Notes: generated by a model not told the origin, from the sequence alone. A stretch of 64,000 bases of DNA from HKCCE3408 sp038530555 (GCA_038530555.1 JBCBCN010000001.1:310001-374000), one strand, 5' to 3'. Counted from the stretch's first letter, positions 8,165 to 17,020 are shown. Translations and numbers: made by a program.

Positions 8165-8691
8165 CAAACCTCGCGCGCCTCGCCGTCTGCACGTTCAGGA
8201 TCAACCGTGTCGTAGTCGAACAGGGCCTGGATCAGGCTGTGCGTGACCGCGATGGCAAAAAGGGCCGAACCCATGGCGACCGGCGTTTGCGGGATCCAAA
8301 GCGGTGTCGCATCAGCCCCCTCGCTGCGCTCTCCGAAGATGTACGTGAAGTAGACCAGGCGCCCCATATACCAGGCGAAATACCAGATCACGCCCGCCAT
8401 GATCGACAAGCAGAGGATCTCAAGACCGCGGCGGGTGCTGCCGGTAAACCGTTGGATGATGAGGCCTACGCGAATGTGGCCGTTCGAGCGGAAGGTGTAG
8501 CTGAGCGCCATGAAGGTGCTGGTCGCCATGACGTATCCGGCAATGTCGTTCACACCGCCCAGATAGAGCCCGAGCAAGCGCGCCAGAACGGAATAGAGGA
8601 TCAGGCCGCAAAGAAAGACGAGCAGCGCGCCCGCGCCGTAGCCGGACCATGTATAGACACGCTCAAGGCCGTTTGAGATGGATCGCCACAT
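8164..8691 (-). CDS. TRAP transporter small permease (DctQ)
   Basis: A 175-residue membrane protein with four hydrophobic segments: YGAGALLVFLCGLILYSVLAR, VNDIAGYVMATSTFMALSYT, the ILCLSIMAGVIWYFAWYMG stretch, and VAMGSALFAIAVTHSL. The motif YTFRSNGHIRVGL after helix two is the DctQ hallmark. It pairs with DctM in the membrane. ATG at 8691. The gene follows dctP after a 91-base gap that holds a strong hairpin. Confidence 0.9.
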   Translation of the reverse strand: MWRSISNGLERVYTWSGYGAGALLVFLCGLILYSVLARLLGLYLGGVNDIAGYVMATSTFMALSYTFRSNGHIRVGLIIQRFTGSTRRGLEILCLSIMAGVIWYFAWYMGRLVYFTYIFGERSEGADATPLWIPQTPVAMGSALFAIAVTHSLIQALFDYDTVDPERADGEAREV

Positions 8692-8722
8692 CGACGTAGC
8701 CTTCGCTCAGGACCGAGAAGGT

Positions 8723-8748
8723 GCCGACCGGCGACGCCACCGGTCGGC
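8723..8748 (-). terminator. Hairpin between dctP and dctQ, probable attenuator
   Basis: GCCGACCGG and CCGGTCGGC form a perfect 9-bp stem with an 8-base loop. There is no T-run. Such stems between a binding-protein gene and its permease genes usually lower downstream expression or protect the upstream mRNA; here they would favour more DctP than DctQM. Confidence 0.6.
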
Positions 8749-8782
8749 GCATAAGGGCCGCCGAACTCGCGGCGGACAGCGC

Positions 8783-9742
8783 TTATTGCAGTTGATCGAC
8801 GATGGCTTGACCCGCCTCGCCCGCACGCTCCAGCCAATCGGCGCTCAAATCGGCGCCGACCGATTGGAAGGCGGCCATCATGTCATCGTTGAGCGTACCC
8901 AGCGTCATGCCGTTGGCTTCGAATTGCTCGAGGTAAAAGCCCGAAAGCTCTTCGGCCCTGGCCCAGCAGGTTTCCTCGGCGGTTGCGGCGGCGGTGTTGA
9001 TCACCTCTTGCGTCTCGGCATCCAGCCCATCCCACATGCCTTGGTTCACGATCACCATGTTGCGCGGCAGCCAGGCCTGAACGTCGTAGAAATAATCGAC
9101 ATGCTCCCACAGGCTGCGGTCATAGCCGGTCGAGCCCGAAGAAATCATCGACTCCGCGACACCGGTGGCAAAGGCCTGGCTCAGTTCGGCCGCCTCGATG
9201 GTGGTTGGCACCATGCCAAGGCCCTCGGCCATTCGCGATGTCGTGGCGTTATAGGCGCGGAATTTAAGCCCATCGAGGTCATCGAGGCTGTTGGCCTCGG
9301 CCACAGAGTAAAAGCCCTGCGGCGGCCAGGGGCATGAATAAAGGAAGTGGAGGCCTGCCTCGTTCAAGGTCTCCTCCAAGGCCGGGCGGGACGCCTCATA
9401 AAGCGCGAGTGCCCCGTCAAAACCCGTGGCCAGGAACGGCACGGAGTCGATCTCATAGATCGGGTCCTCGTTCGACAGCGCCGATATCAGACGCTCGCCC
9501 ATCGGGGCGAGGCCGCGCCGCACCGCGCCAAAGATCTCACCACCGGAGAACAGCGATCCACCGGGATGCGTGACGACCTCAAGATCAGAGTTCGCGGTAA
9601 CCTCGGCGGCAAAGGCCGCAGCAATCTCGGAATGGTAATTGGTGGCCGAGTAAGCCAGGGCCATATCCCAGGTTTCGGCTTGGGCCGACCAAGCGGTCAG
9701 AGCGAAGGTTGAGGTGGCCGCAATGAGGCTAAAGCGTTTCAT
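8783..9742 (-). CDS. TRAP transporter substrate-binding protein (DctP)
   Basis: A 319-residue periplasmic solute receptor. It has an N-terminal signal peptide ending in WSAQA and then ETWDMALAY. Family features are GGSLFSGGEIFGAVRRG, the LDDLDGLKFRAYNATTS block with the Arg that binds the substrate carboxylate, and ESMISSGSTGYDRSLWEHVDY. ATG at 9742 follows AGGGAG. It is the first gene of dctPQM. The substrate is not evident; carboxylated compounds are usual. The neighbouring racemase and dehydrogenase suggest amino or oxo acids, as inference. Confidence 0.92.
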   Translation of the reverse strand: MKRFSLIAATSTFALTAWSAQAETWDMALAYSATNYHSEIAAAFAAEVTANSDLEVVTHPGGSLFSGGEIFGAVRRGLAPMGERLISALSNEDPIYEIDSVPFLATGFDGALALYEASRPALEETLNEAGLHFLYSCPWPPQGFYSVAEANSLDDLDGLKFRAYNATTSRMAEGLGMVPTTIEAAELSQAFATGVAESMISSGSTGYDRSLWEHVDYFYDVQAWLPRNMVIVNQGMWDGLDAETQEVINTAAATAEETCWARAEELSGFYLEQFEANGMTLGTLNDDMMAAFQSVGADLSADWLERAGEAGQAIVDQLQ

Positions 9743-9972
9743 CGGTGATACTCCCTGTCGTTTTTTTGCGCAGACGGATGAACGCTACTGCATTTTTCGA
9801 CTTTGGGAAGCGTTAAGCGAGGGCGCGCGCAGCGCATGCTCAATTATTGCGCCACCGAAGCGGCAAGGATCCCACAGCGGGGCGCGTGGCGGAGGGATGC
9901 CCGTTTCCTCCGTCCCGAAGCTTGGGCTAGAACGGCTCGCAACCCGATGCACTCTTGCGCCGAAAGCAGGCC

Positions 9973-10701
9973 ATGATCGATCCGATCACAATCGACCGCC
10001 CAGGCCGTTTGGGCATCTTGTCCTTGGACACCCAATTCCCGCGCCCTCCCGGGGATGTGGGATGTCCCGAGAGCTATCCCTTTGCGGTCGAGATCGCCGT
10101 CGTGGATGGCTCGGACAGTCCGAAAATCGTCCAAGACGGCGCCCCGGACCAAGACCTGATCCAAAAGTTTATCGCTGCGGCGCAGGATTTAGAGGCGCGC
10201 GGAGCCTGCGCCATCGTCTCGACCTGCGGCTTTCTGGTCACCTCGCAGCAACGGATTGCGTCCTCTGTGACTGTCCCCGTCATGCTCTCCGCCCTGTCGC
10301 TTGGGCCCCTGATCCAGACCGTCTGCCCGGGCCGGACCGGGATCCTGACCGCATCTGCGAAAGCGCTGGGGCCCAACGCGATCGCGGCGGCAGGTCTCAG
10401 TGCGGCGCCGCTCGCGATTGCCGGAATGGAGGATGTGCCCGAGTTTGCCAACGCCATTCTCGTCACACGCAGCGCGCAGCCCGCCACACTGGACCAAGAG
10501 GCCATAGAACGGGCGGCGGTGGCTAAGGCCCTGCGCTTGCAGGCAGAGCACGGCGATCTCTCCGCGATGCTTTTGGAATGCGGAAACCTGCCGCCCTATG
10601 CGGGTGCGGTTGGGCGGGCAACGGGCCTGCCCGTGTTCCATATGCTTGATGCCGCAATCGCCCTGGTCAAAGCGCAGCAGGGGCGCGCGGACCGTCCATA
10701 A
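9973..10701 (+). CDS. Aspartate/glutamate racemase family protein
   Basis: A 242-residue protein of the Asp/Glu/hydantoin racemase superfamily. The two catalytic cysteines are visible in IVSTCGFLV and LLECGNLPPYA. GILSLDTQFPRPPGDVG at the start fits related amino-acid or maleate racemases. ATG at 9973 is chosen; a TTG six codons upstream is possible. Transcribed away from dctPQM and convergent with a D-amino-acid-dehydrogenase-like gene only 2 bases away, so both may act on the same amino acid. Confidence 0.75.
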   Translation: MIDPITIDRPGRLGILSLDTQFPRPPGDVGCPESYPFAVEIAVVDGSDSPKIVQDGAPDQDLIQKFIAAAQDLEARGACAIVSTCGFLVTSQQRIASSVTVPVMLSALSLGPLIQTVCPGRTGILTASAKALGPNAIAAAGLSAAPLAIAGMEDVPEFANAILVTRSAQPATLDQEAIERAAVAKALRLQAEHGDLSAMLLECGNLPPYAGAVGRATGLPVFHMLDAAIALVKAQQGRADRP

Positions 10702-10703
10702 GA

Positions 10704-11993
10704 TCAACGCCGCCGAAGAAAGCGCTCCGGCCGGAAGGGTGCGGCCGGTATGGGCGGCTCGCGCCCCTCCATCAGATCCACCAGCAGGCGCGCGCTGCCC
10801 GGCCCTGTTGAAAACCCGATATGCTGGTGACCGAAAGAGACCCAGACCCTACGGCGCTGTGGCAACGCCCCGATCACTGGGCGGCTGTCGGGAAAGGTTG
10901 GGCGACTGCCCAGCCAGATCTCGTCCTCGGCAGGATCCCCGAGAGCGATCGCCTCGCGGGCTGCGGCTTCGGCCTGATGCATCTGCCGATCATTGGGCGC
11001 AGCCTCTTGGGTGCTAAGCTCGACACCCGTGGTCAGACGCAGGCCCTGCCCCATCGGTGACAGCACATAACCGCCACCCGTGTCGTGGATCGGGCGCGAA
11101 AGCTGCGCGTTGTCGCCCCCCGCGCCCTCGCTCTGATAGTGGCGGTGGTAGCCGCGTTCATAGGCCATCGGCACGCGGTAGCCGCATCGTTCCAGAAACC
11201 TGCGCCCCCAGGGGCCCAGGCACATGACAACCCGGTCGAAACGCGGGGCATCGGCTCCATCGGCCTGGATCGTCACGCCATCCTCCCCCTCACTCAGGCC
11301 TCGCGCCTCTGCCCGCATCAGCTTGCCTCCTTGCTGGACAAAGGCCCTTGCATAGGCCGACACCAGCGTGCCGGGGTCATCGAAGCTCCAGGCATCGCGG
11401 ACCCACAGGGCGCGGGCAAAGATCGGGTTCAGTCCCGGCTCCAGATCCCGCAGCGCGCCTGCAGACAAAAGCTCGGTCGCGACATCGGCCTTGTCCATCA
11501 CGTCGCGCGCCAAAGCGGCCCGGTCAAACGCGGCCTCATTGCGGTAGAGCAAGAGCCAGCCCTTATCGGACAAATGCGCCTCAAGCCCGCATTCAGAGAT
11601 CATGCGCCGATGCGCGGTCATCGACAGCTGGATCAATCCATCGAGCGCGGCGGAGGTCTCGGCCAGGTTTTTCGCCGTGCAATGGGACAAAAATCCAGAA
11701 AGCCAGCTCAGGTTTTGCAGGAGGAACTTGGGATCATAGCGCAACGACGCGCTGCGGTTGCCGATCAGACCGGCCAGATTCTTCCAAAGGCTGGGATTGT
11801 TCAACGGCACAAGCGAAGAGCGGGCCAGCACGCCGGCATTGCCCCACGAGGTCTCCTGACCTGGCTCCCGCCTGTCGATCAGAGTAACCTCAGCCCCCCG
11901 TGCCTGAAGCTCTAGCGCCGCGCAGACACCCACCATGCCCGCGCCCAGCACACAGATCTTTTGCCCCTGAACCGGGTGACGCGGCGCGACCAT
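10704..11993 (-). CDS. FAD-dependent D-amino-acid dehydrogenase-like protein
   Basis: A 429-residue flavoprotein of the DadA family, which oxidises D-amino acids to oxo acids and passes electrons to the respiratory chain. It has the FAD fold ICVLGAGMVGVCAALELQ, then the DadA-type SWGNAGVLARSSLVPLNNP, LWVRDAWSFDDPGTLV, GGYVLSPMGQGLRLTTGVEL and the C-terminal VSFGHQHIGFSTGPGSARLL. ATG at 11993. Divergent from the E1 gene and convergent with the racemase. The precise substrate is unknown; proline or glycine oxidase-like activity is an alternative. Confidence 0.85.
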   Translation of the reverse strand: MVAPRHPVQGQKICVLGAGMVGVCAALELQARGAEVTLIDRREPGQETSWGNAGVLARSSLVPLNNPSLWKNLAGLIGNRSASLRYDPKFLLQNLSWLSGFLSHCTAKNLAETSAALDGLIQLSMTAHRRMISECGLEAHLSDKGWLLLYRNEAAFDRAALARDVMDKADVATELLSAGALRDLEPGLNPIFARALWVRDAWSFDDPGTLVSAYARAFVQQGGKLMRAEARGLSEGEDGVTIQADGADAPRFDRVVMCLGPWGRRFLERCGYRVPMAYERGYHRHYQSEGAGGDNAQLSRPIHDTGGGYVLSPMGQGLRLTTGVELSTQEAAPNDRQMHQAEAAAREAIALGDPAEDEIWLGSRPTFPDSRPVIGALPQRRRVWVSFGHQHIGFSTGPGSARLLVDLMEGREPPIPAAPFRPERFLRRR

Positions 11994-12085
11994 GTGTGTG
12001 TTTCCCCGGCTGCTGAGACTCGCTATCCGCTATATTGCATCGTCTTTTCGTGGCAAACGCCGCAAAGGATTTAAGGGGGCGGATC

Positions 12086-14263
12086 TTGGACCGCGCAGCG
12101 ATTGTAGAGAGCAATTTCCTCGACCGGGTCCGCGCCGGGGACCTTCCGCATGGCCGCCCGCCGTCTGGCCCGCTTAGCTCTGAGCGGGCCGTGGCCCTAT
12201 TCCGCGCCGCCTGCCTTAGCCGCGCTTTGGATTTGCAAAGCCGCGACATGCAAAAGGCCGGTCAGGGCTTTTACACCATCGGATCTTCCGGCCATGAGGG
12301 TATGGCAGCGGTCGCGGCGGCGCTTCGGCCCACGGATATGGCCTTTCTGCACTACCGCGATGCAGCCTTTCAGATCGCCCGCGCTGATCAGGTTCCGGGG
12401 CAGTCCATCGTGCGGGATATGCTCTTGAGTTTTGCCTGCTCGTCCGAGGATCCGATCTCTGGGGGGCGCCACAAAGTCCTGGGATCCAAGGCGCTGATGA
12501 TCCCGCCGCAGACCTCGACCATCGCCTCGCATCTCCCAAAAGCCGTCGGCGCGGCCTATGCGGTCGGCGCGGCCCGGCGCCACGCGCCCGAGCATCGTGT
12601 GATGCCCGACGACGCCATAATCATGTGCAGCTTTGGCGACGCATCCGCCAACCATTCGACCGCCCAAGGCGCCTTCAACACCGCAGGCTGGACGGCTTAT
12701 CAATCCTCGCCCCTGCCGCTTTTATTCGTCTGCGAGGACAACGGGATCGGGATCTCGGTCAAGACACCTAAGGGCTGGATCGCGGCAAGCTTTGCCAACC
12801 GGCCAGGGCTCAAATACTTCGCCTGCGACGGGCTCGACCTTTACGACACTTACCGCTTCACGCGCGAGGCCGCTGATTATGTCCGCCGGCGCCGAAGACC
12901 TGCATTCCTGCATATCCGAACGGTGCGTCTTTACGGCCATGCCGGGGCTGATGTGGCCACGTCTTACCTTCCGAAAGCTGAGGTCGAAGGCGATGAGGCC
13001 AACGATCCGCTCCTGCACAGCGTGCGGCTGTTGCGAGATGCGGGCGCTCTCGCCCCGGCGCAGGCTTTGGAGATCTATCAAGAAACCCGCGCGCAGGTCA
13101 CTGAGCTTGCCGCCGAGGCTGTCACCCGCCCGCATCTGAAAACGGCCTCGGACGTGATGGCCTCGCTGATCCCGCCGCCACGCGCCTCTGCGCCCACCAA
13201 TGGCCCCAGCGCCGAGGCCCGCCGCGCAGCCTTCGTCGCCGATCTTAAGGCGATGGCCGAGCCGCAGATCATGTCACGCCTGATCAATTGGACGCTGACC
13301 GATTTGATGCTGGAGCACCCAGAGATCGTCCTGATGGGCGAAGATATCGGGCGCAAAGGCGGGGTCTACGGGGTCACGCAAAAGCTGCAGGCGCGCTTGG
13401 GCGCTGACCGCGTGGTGGATACGCTTCTCGATGAGCAATCGATCCTGGGGCTGGCCATCGGCATGGCTCATAACGGCTTTGTCCCGATCCCAGAGATCCA
13501 GTTTCTGGCCTATTTGCACAATGCCGAGGATCAGCTCCGCGGGGAGGCCGCGACCCTGCCCTTTTTCTCGAATGGTCAGTTTAGCAACCCCATGGTCGTC
13601 CGGATCGCGGGGCTGGGCTATCAAAAGGGCTTTGGCGGGCATTTTCACAATGACAACGCCCTGGCGGTCCTGCGCGACATCCCAGGTCTGATCTTGGCCT
13701 GCCCATCCCATGGCGCGGATGCGGCGGCGATGCTGCGAACTTGTGTGCGCTTGGCGCGCCAGGAACAGCGCGTTTGCGTCTTCTTAGAGCCGATTGCCCT
13801 ATACCCGATGCGCGATCTGCACGAGCCCGGCGATGGCGGCTGGCTCAAGCGCTATCCGGCGCCGGGCGAGAGCCTGGCCCTGGGCGAGGTCGGCGTGACC
13901 GGGAACGGGCCCCTGGCCCTGATCAGCTTTGCCAACGGTCATTTAATGAGCCTACAGGCCCAGGCGCGACTGGCCACGGAGGGGATCGCGACCCGCGTTA
14001 TCGATCTGCGCTGGTTGTCCCCCCTTCCCGAGGCGAGCCTGATGACCGCCTTGCAGGACTGTTCGCACGCCTTGATCATCGATGAGACGCGGCGCTCGGG
14101 TGGCGTGGCCGAGGGGCTGATGGCTCTGCTCACCGAGCAATCGGGCATTCCACACGCGCGCCTCACGGCCGAGGACAGCTTTATCGCCACGGGCCCCGCC
14201 TATGCCGCGACGATGCCGTCGACCGAGAGCATCCTGGCGGCTGTCAAAGCGCTGATCTCGTGA
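12086..14263 (+). CDS. 2-oxoacid dehydrogenase E1, fused alpha and beta subunits
   Basis: A 725-residue thiamine-diphosphate enzyme joining the E1 alpha and beta chains of a branched-chain or pyruvate-type dehydrogenase. The alpha half has GSSGHEGMAAVAAALRP, HYRDAAFQ and a TPP-binding GDASANHSTAQ...VCEDN near residues 183-220. The beta half starts near residue 395 with INWTLTDLMLEHPEIVLMGEDIG and has DTLLDEQSILGLAIGMA and PEIQFLAYLHNAEDQ. TTG at 12086 is chosen because AGGGGG lies about seven bases upstream and MDRAAIVESNFL fits the family start; a TTG at 12035 is also in frame. No E2 or E3 gene is nearby, so the partner is elsewhere. Confidence 0.87.
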   Translation: MDRAAIVESNFLDRVRAGDLPHGRPPSGPLSSERAVALFRAACLSRALDLQSRDMQKAGQGFYTIGSSGHEGMAAVAAALRPTDMAFLHYRDAAFQIARADQVPGQSIVRDMLLSFACSSEDPISGGRHKVLGSKALMIPPQTSTIASHLPKAVGAAYAVGAARRHAPEHRVMPDDAIIMCSFGDASANHSTAQGAFNTAGWTAYQSSPLPLLFVCEDNGIGISVKTPKGWIAASFANRPGLKYFACDGLDLYDTYRFTREAADYVRRRRRPAFLHIRTVRLYGHAGADVATSYLPKAEVEGDEANDPLLHSVRLLRDAGALAPAQALEIYQETRAQVTELAAEAVTRPHLKTASDVMASLIPPPRASAPTNGPSAEARRAAFVADLKAMAEPQIMSRLINWTLTDLMLEHPEIVLMGEDIGRKGGVYGVTQKLQARLGADRVVDTLLDEQSILGLAIGMAHNGFVPIPEIQFLAYLHNAEDQLRGEAATLPFFSNGQFSNPMVVRIAGLGYQKGFGGHFHNDNALAVLRDIPGLILACPSHGADAAAMLRTCVRLARQEQRVCVFLEPIALYPMRDLHEPGDGGWLKRYPAPGESLALGEVGVTGNGPLALISFANGHLMSLQAQARLATEGIATRVIDLRWLSPLPEASLMTALQDCSHALIIDETRRSGGVAEGLMALLTEQSGIPHARLTAEDSFIATGPAYAATMPSTESILAAVKALIS

Positions 14264-14346
14264 GGAAGATTTTCCGATCCTCCCGAGCCGTGGCAGGATG
14301 AACATGCTGAGCTTCGCGATCTTCAACGGCCCGAGGCCCGCGAAAC

Positions 14347-15201
14347 TCACTGCCCCTCCGCCCGAAACGGGTGCAGCGTTTCCTTGAGCCAGCCCAGCAC
14401 GGCCTGAACTTCTGCATGGGCGCGGATCCGGCGCGGCGTGATGGTGCGCAACCGGCGGATCAGGTCGGGCGGCCCGGCGCTCAGCCGCGTCAGCTGCGGA
14501 TCGGCCTCGCCCAAAAGCTCGGGCATCATGCCCTTAAACGCCCCTGTTCGCACGGCGGCGCGGACAAGTTGCGCGTCATTGGCCAGGACGCGGACCCGGT
14601 CCGCCGCAACGCCCGCATTCTCCAGCCAGGCTGTCGTCCGCATCCGCACCGGCCCACCGCTGACCGTGACCCAATCGAGGCCTGCCGGGTCGCGCCCCTG
14701 CAGGTGGTAGACCGAAAACGGGAACTGCGCGATCTCCACCTCCACCTCGTTGCGCTTGGCCATGACGTCAAAGCGCAGCGATAGCGACGGCGTCGCGCTC
14801 TCGCCAATTGTGTCGACCACATCGCCCACGAAAAACAGCGTCACCTTTGGGAAGGCCGCGCGAAGTTCGGGCAGTTTGGGCATCAGCACATGCTCGATCA
14901 GCCAGGCCGCCGTGTGCAGCCGCACTGGCCCTTCGGGCTCGGCCACATCGTGCGCCGCCGCCAGTGAGATATGCCGGACCTGCTGTTCGATCTCTTCGGC
15001 TGTCGGCAGGATCCGCTGACAGATATCGGTGGGCTCCGCCCCGTCGCGGGTGCGTTTAAACAGGGGCTGACGCAGATCGCGTTCGAGCGATTTGATGCGC
15101 CGTCCGACCGTCGTATGCGTCACCTTGAGCAGGTGCGCGGCGCCTAGAAATGAGCCCGACCGCGCCACGGCCAGCACGTATTTCAGATCATCCCATTCCA
15201 C
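14347..15201 (-). CDS. LysR family transcriptional regulator
   Basis: A 284-residue regulator with an N-terminal winged HTH (WDDLKYVLAVARSGSFLGAA, then THTTVGRRIKSLERDL) and a C-terminal effector domain. The start is GTG at 15201 with a weak ribosome site. The nearest palindrome upstream is GTGCAATTTTGCAC at 15233-15246, a plausible self-regulatory site. It is divergent from the first VPLPA-CTERM gene and convergent with the E1 gene. A partial copy of its 5' coding region occurs at 16138-16211, which shows that this part of the gene was once duplicated. Confidence 0.9.
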   Translation of the reverse strand: MEWDDLKYVLAVARSGSFLGAAHLLKVTHTTVGRRIKSLERDLRQPLFKRTRDGAEPTDICQRILPTAEEIEQQVRHISLAAAHDVAEPEGPVRLHTAAWLIEHVLMPKLPELRAAFPKVTLFFVGDVVDTIGESATPSLSLRFDVMAKRNEVEVEIAQFPFSVYHLQGRDPAGLDWVTVSGGPVRMRTTAWLENAGVAADRVRVLANDAQLVRAAVRTGAFKGMMPELLGEADPQLTRLSAGPPDLIRRLRTITPRRIRAHAEVQAVLGWLKETLHPFRAEGQ

Positions 15202-15232
15202 TGCGATTTAGCACCCATAAAATCACCTTGAT

Positions 15233-15246
15233 GTGCAATTTTGCAC
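15233..15246. promoter_or_regulatory. Palindrome in the lysR / VPLPA intergenic region
   Basis: GTGCAA-TT-TTGCAC is a perfect dyad in the space between the divergent lysR and VPLPA-CTERM genes, 32 bases from the lysR start. Position and symmetry fit a LysR-type operator; binding is inferred. The second VPLPA gene has no such site upstream. Confidence 0.45.
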
Positions 15247-15363
15247 TTTACGGTTGCGATCTTGTTCATTGAAGACCGGCCCGCGTCAAGGGTCAGGTGG
15301 CCTCGGGGGGAAGATGCGTGGTGCTTGGTCCCCTTTGGTTCGTGTAGAAGAAAGGTCGTCCAA

Positions 15364-16137
15364 GTGTTGTCCCTTATCCCGCGTCTCGCTTCGACTAAGC
15401 TGTCGAAATCCCCCCGCCACCTCGCCTGCGCCCTGGCCGTCAGCCTTCTGGCCCTGCCCGCGCAGGCCGCGACATTCACCGTCAACTTCAGCGCTGAAGT
15501 CTCGGAAATCTCATCGCCACTTCCGGTATTTTTCGACATTGCCCCGTTCGCAGTCGGCGACACGATGACCATCAGCGCTGAATTTCAAAGCGTTGTCCCC
15601 CCGACCCCCAGTGTCGGCACGACCCGCTATGAAAACTCGCTTGTCAGCCTTACCGGCTCCATCGGCAGCTACACCTTCACCGAAGCCGGCCCAAGTGGCC
15701 GGTTCAACGCGACCTCCGTGCGCGGTGCTGAATACGGCTCATTCGCTGGGGACACGATCAGTTCGGCACATTCTATCGCTGGGGACCCGATCGGCGGTTG
15801 GGCGGCGTCTAGTTTCCTCTTCTCGGTCTATGACAGCACCGCGACACTGCTGGATGATGATGCTTACGGGCAAGAGCTCTTTGATGACGCACTGCTCGCG
15901 GCAATTGATCCAGACGACCCGGATACGTTCCAAAGCGCCCGTCTTTTGGTATATTTCGACCTGACCAGCTTTACCAACGGCAACCCGCAACGTGTGCGGG
16001 TCACTGCTGACCTCACGGCCGGTCAAGATACACCGCCCCTCGCCCCGGTGCCGCTTCCGGCCTCGGTCTGGCTGCTTCTGGCCGGTCTGGGGCTGTTGTT
16101 CGGAGCGAAACGGCAAAGTCGGACCCATGCAGCCTAA
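15364..16137 (+). CDS. VPLPA-CTERM secreted/sorted protein, copy 1
   Basis: A 257-residue exported protein. A signal peptide ends near LLALPAQAATF, a beta-rich central part follows (FTVNFSAEVSEIS, LTGSIGSYTF), and the C-terminus is the sorting signal APVPLPASVWLLLAGLGLLFGAKR, split here as the VPLPAS motif, one membrane helix and a basic tail. Such proteins are handled by exosortase-type enzymes and reach the cell surface or matrix. GTG at 15364 has GAAAGG upstream, and the same GTG-TTG-TCC start recurs in copy 2. Function of the mature domain is unknown. Confidence 0.82.
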   Translation: MLSLIPRLASTKLSKSPRHLACALAVSLLALPAQAATFTVNFSAEVSEISSPLPVFFDIAPFAVGDTMTISAEFQSVVPPTPSVGTTRYENSLVSLTGSIGSYTFTEAGPSGRFNATSVRGAEYGSFAGDTISSAHSIAGDPIGGWAASSFLFSVYDSTATLLDDDAYGQELFDDALLAAIDPDDPDTFQSARLLVYFDLTSFTNGNPQRVRVTADLTAGQDTPPLAPVPLPASVWLLLAGLGLLFGAKRQSRTHAA

Positions 16138-16211
16138 AGCAGATCGCGTTGAAGCGTTTTGATCCGCCGTCCCAGTGTCGTGTGCATGCGCTTGAGAAGA
16201 TGCGCGGCCCC
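16138..16211 (-). pseudogene. Fragment of the lysR gene left by duplication
   Basis: The minus strand encodes GAAHLLKRMHTTLGRRIKTL followed by QRDLL and a stop, matching GAAHLLKVTHTTVGRRIKSL of the LysR protein. At DNA level 16138-16211 aligns without gaps to 15071-15144, with about three quarters of bases identical by my count. The rest of lysR and most of the divergent promoter are missing, and the sequence runs straight into the leader of VPLPA copy 2. Confidence 0.85.
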
Positions 16212-16242
16212 TACTCGTTTCTGTAAAAGAAAGGTCATCCCA

Positions 16243-17001
16243 GTGTTGTCCAGTGTCCTAGGTCTCACTCCCGCAAAACTTTTGAAATCCCCCGGCCAGC
16301 TCGCCTGCGCCATGGCCCTGAGTCTTCTGGCCCTGCCCGCCCAGGCCGCGACCTTCACCGTCACGTTCAATACCGTGGTCTCGGAAATCTCGACGCAGGA
16401 CCCAGTTATCGCCGAAAATTCCCCATTCTCTGTGGGCGACACGATCTCCATCACCGCCGAATTCGACGACAGCGTCGCCCCGATCACCGGCCCCGCCTCA
16501 ACGAGATATTTGAACTCGCTCATCAGCCTCACCGGCTCGATCGGCAGCTACAGCTTCAATGAGGCTGGGCCAGCAGGCATGGTGAATTTGACCACAGTGA
16601 TAAACGACTCGTTCGTGGGCGATCAGATCACTTCGTTTCATTCCGTCACCGGGGCCTCGTTGGACGGATGGTCACCTACCTTTTTCCTCTACGAGGTCGT
16701 CGATACCACGGCCGCTATGCTCGACGATGAGGCCTTCGGCCCGGCACTCTACGATCCGGATCTGATCGCAGATTTCGACCCTTCCAACGTCGATTTTATC
16801 CAAGACGCGGGCTTGTCAATCTCTTTCCTGGTGAGCACCGATACGAGCCAAGGAATTGTTCAGGTTGTCGGCGAGCCCTATCCCGACCAAGATACGCCCC
16901 CCGTCGCCCCGGTGCCGCTGCCGGCCTCGGGCTGGCTGCTTGTGGTAGGTCTGGGTTTGATGGCCCAGGCGAAACGGCGCACCAGGACCAACATCGCTTA
17001 G
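16243..17001 (+). CDS. VPLPA-CTERM secreted/sorted protein, copy 2
   Basis: A 252-residue paralogue of the gene just upstream. It has the same signal-peptide region (SLLALPAQAATFTV), the same VVSEIS, PFSVGDTISITAEF and LTGSIGSYSF stretches, and the same end (APVPLPASGWLLVVGLGLM, then AKRRTRT). GTG at 16243 with GAAAGG upstream. Only 105 bases separate it from copy 1, and these consist of the lysR fragment and a leader resembling that of copy 1. It probably depends on read-through from copy 1. The two proteins have diverged in the middle, so both may be functional. Confidence 0.82.
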   Translation: MLSSVLGLTPAKLLKSPGQLACAMALSLLALPAQAATFTVTFNTVVSEISTQDPVIAENSPFSVGDTISITAEFDDSVAPITGPASTRYLNSLISLTGSIGSYSFNEAGPAGMVNLTTVINDSFVGDQITSFHSVTGASLDGWSPTFFLYEVVDTTAAMLDDEAFGPALYDPDLIADFDPSNVDFIQDAGLSISFLVSTDTSQGIVQVVGEPYPDQDTPPVAPVPLPASGWLLVVGLGLMAQAKRRTRTNIA

Positions 17002-17020
17002 GGGAAGCTGGCCCCTGGCG

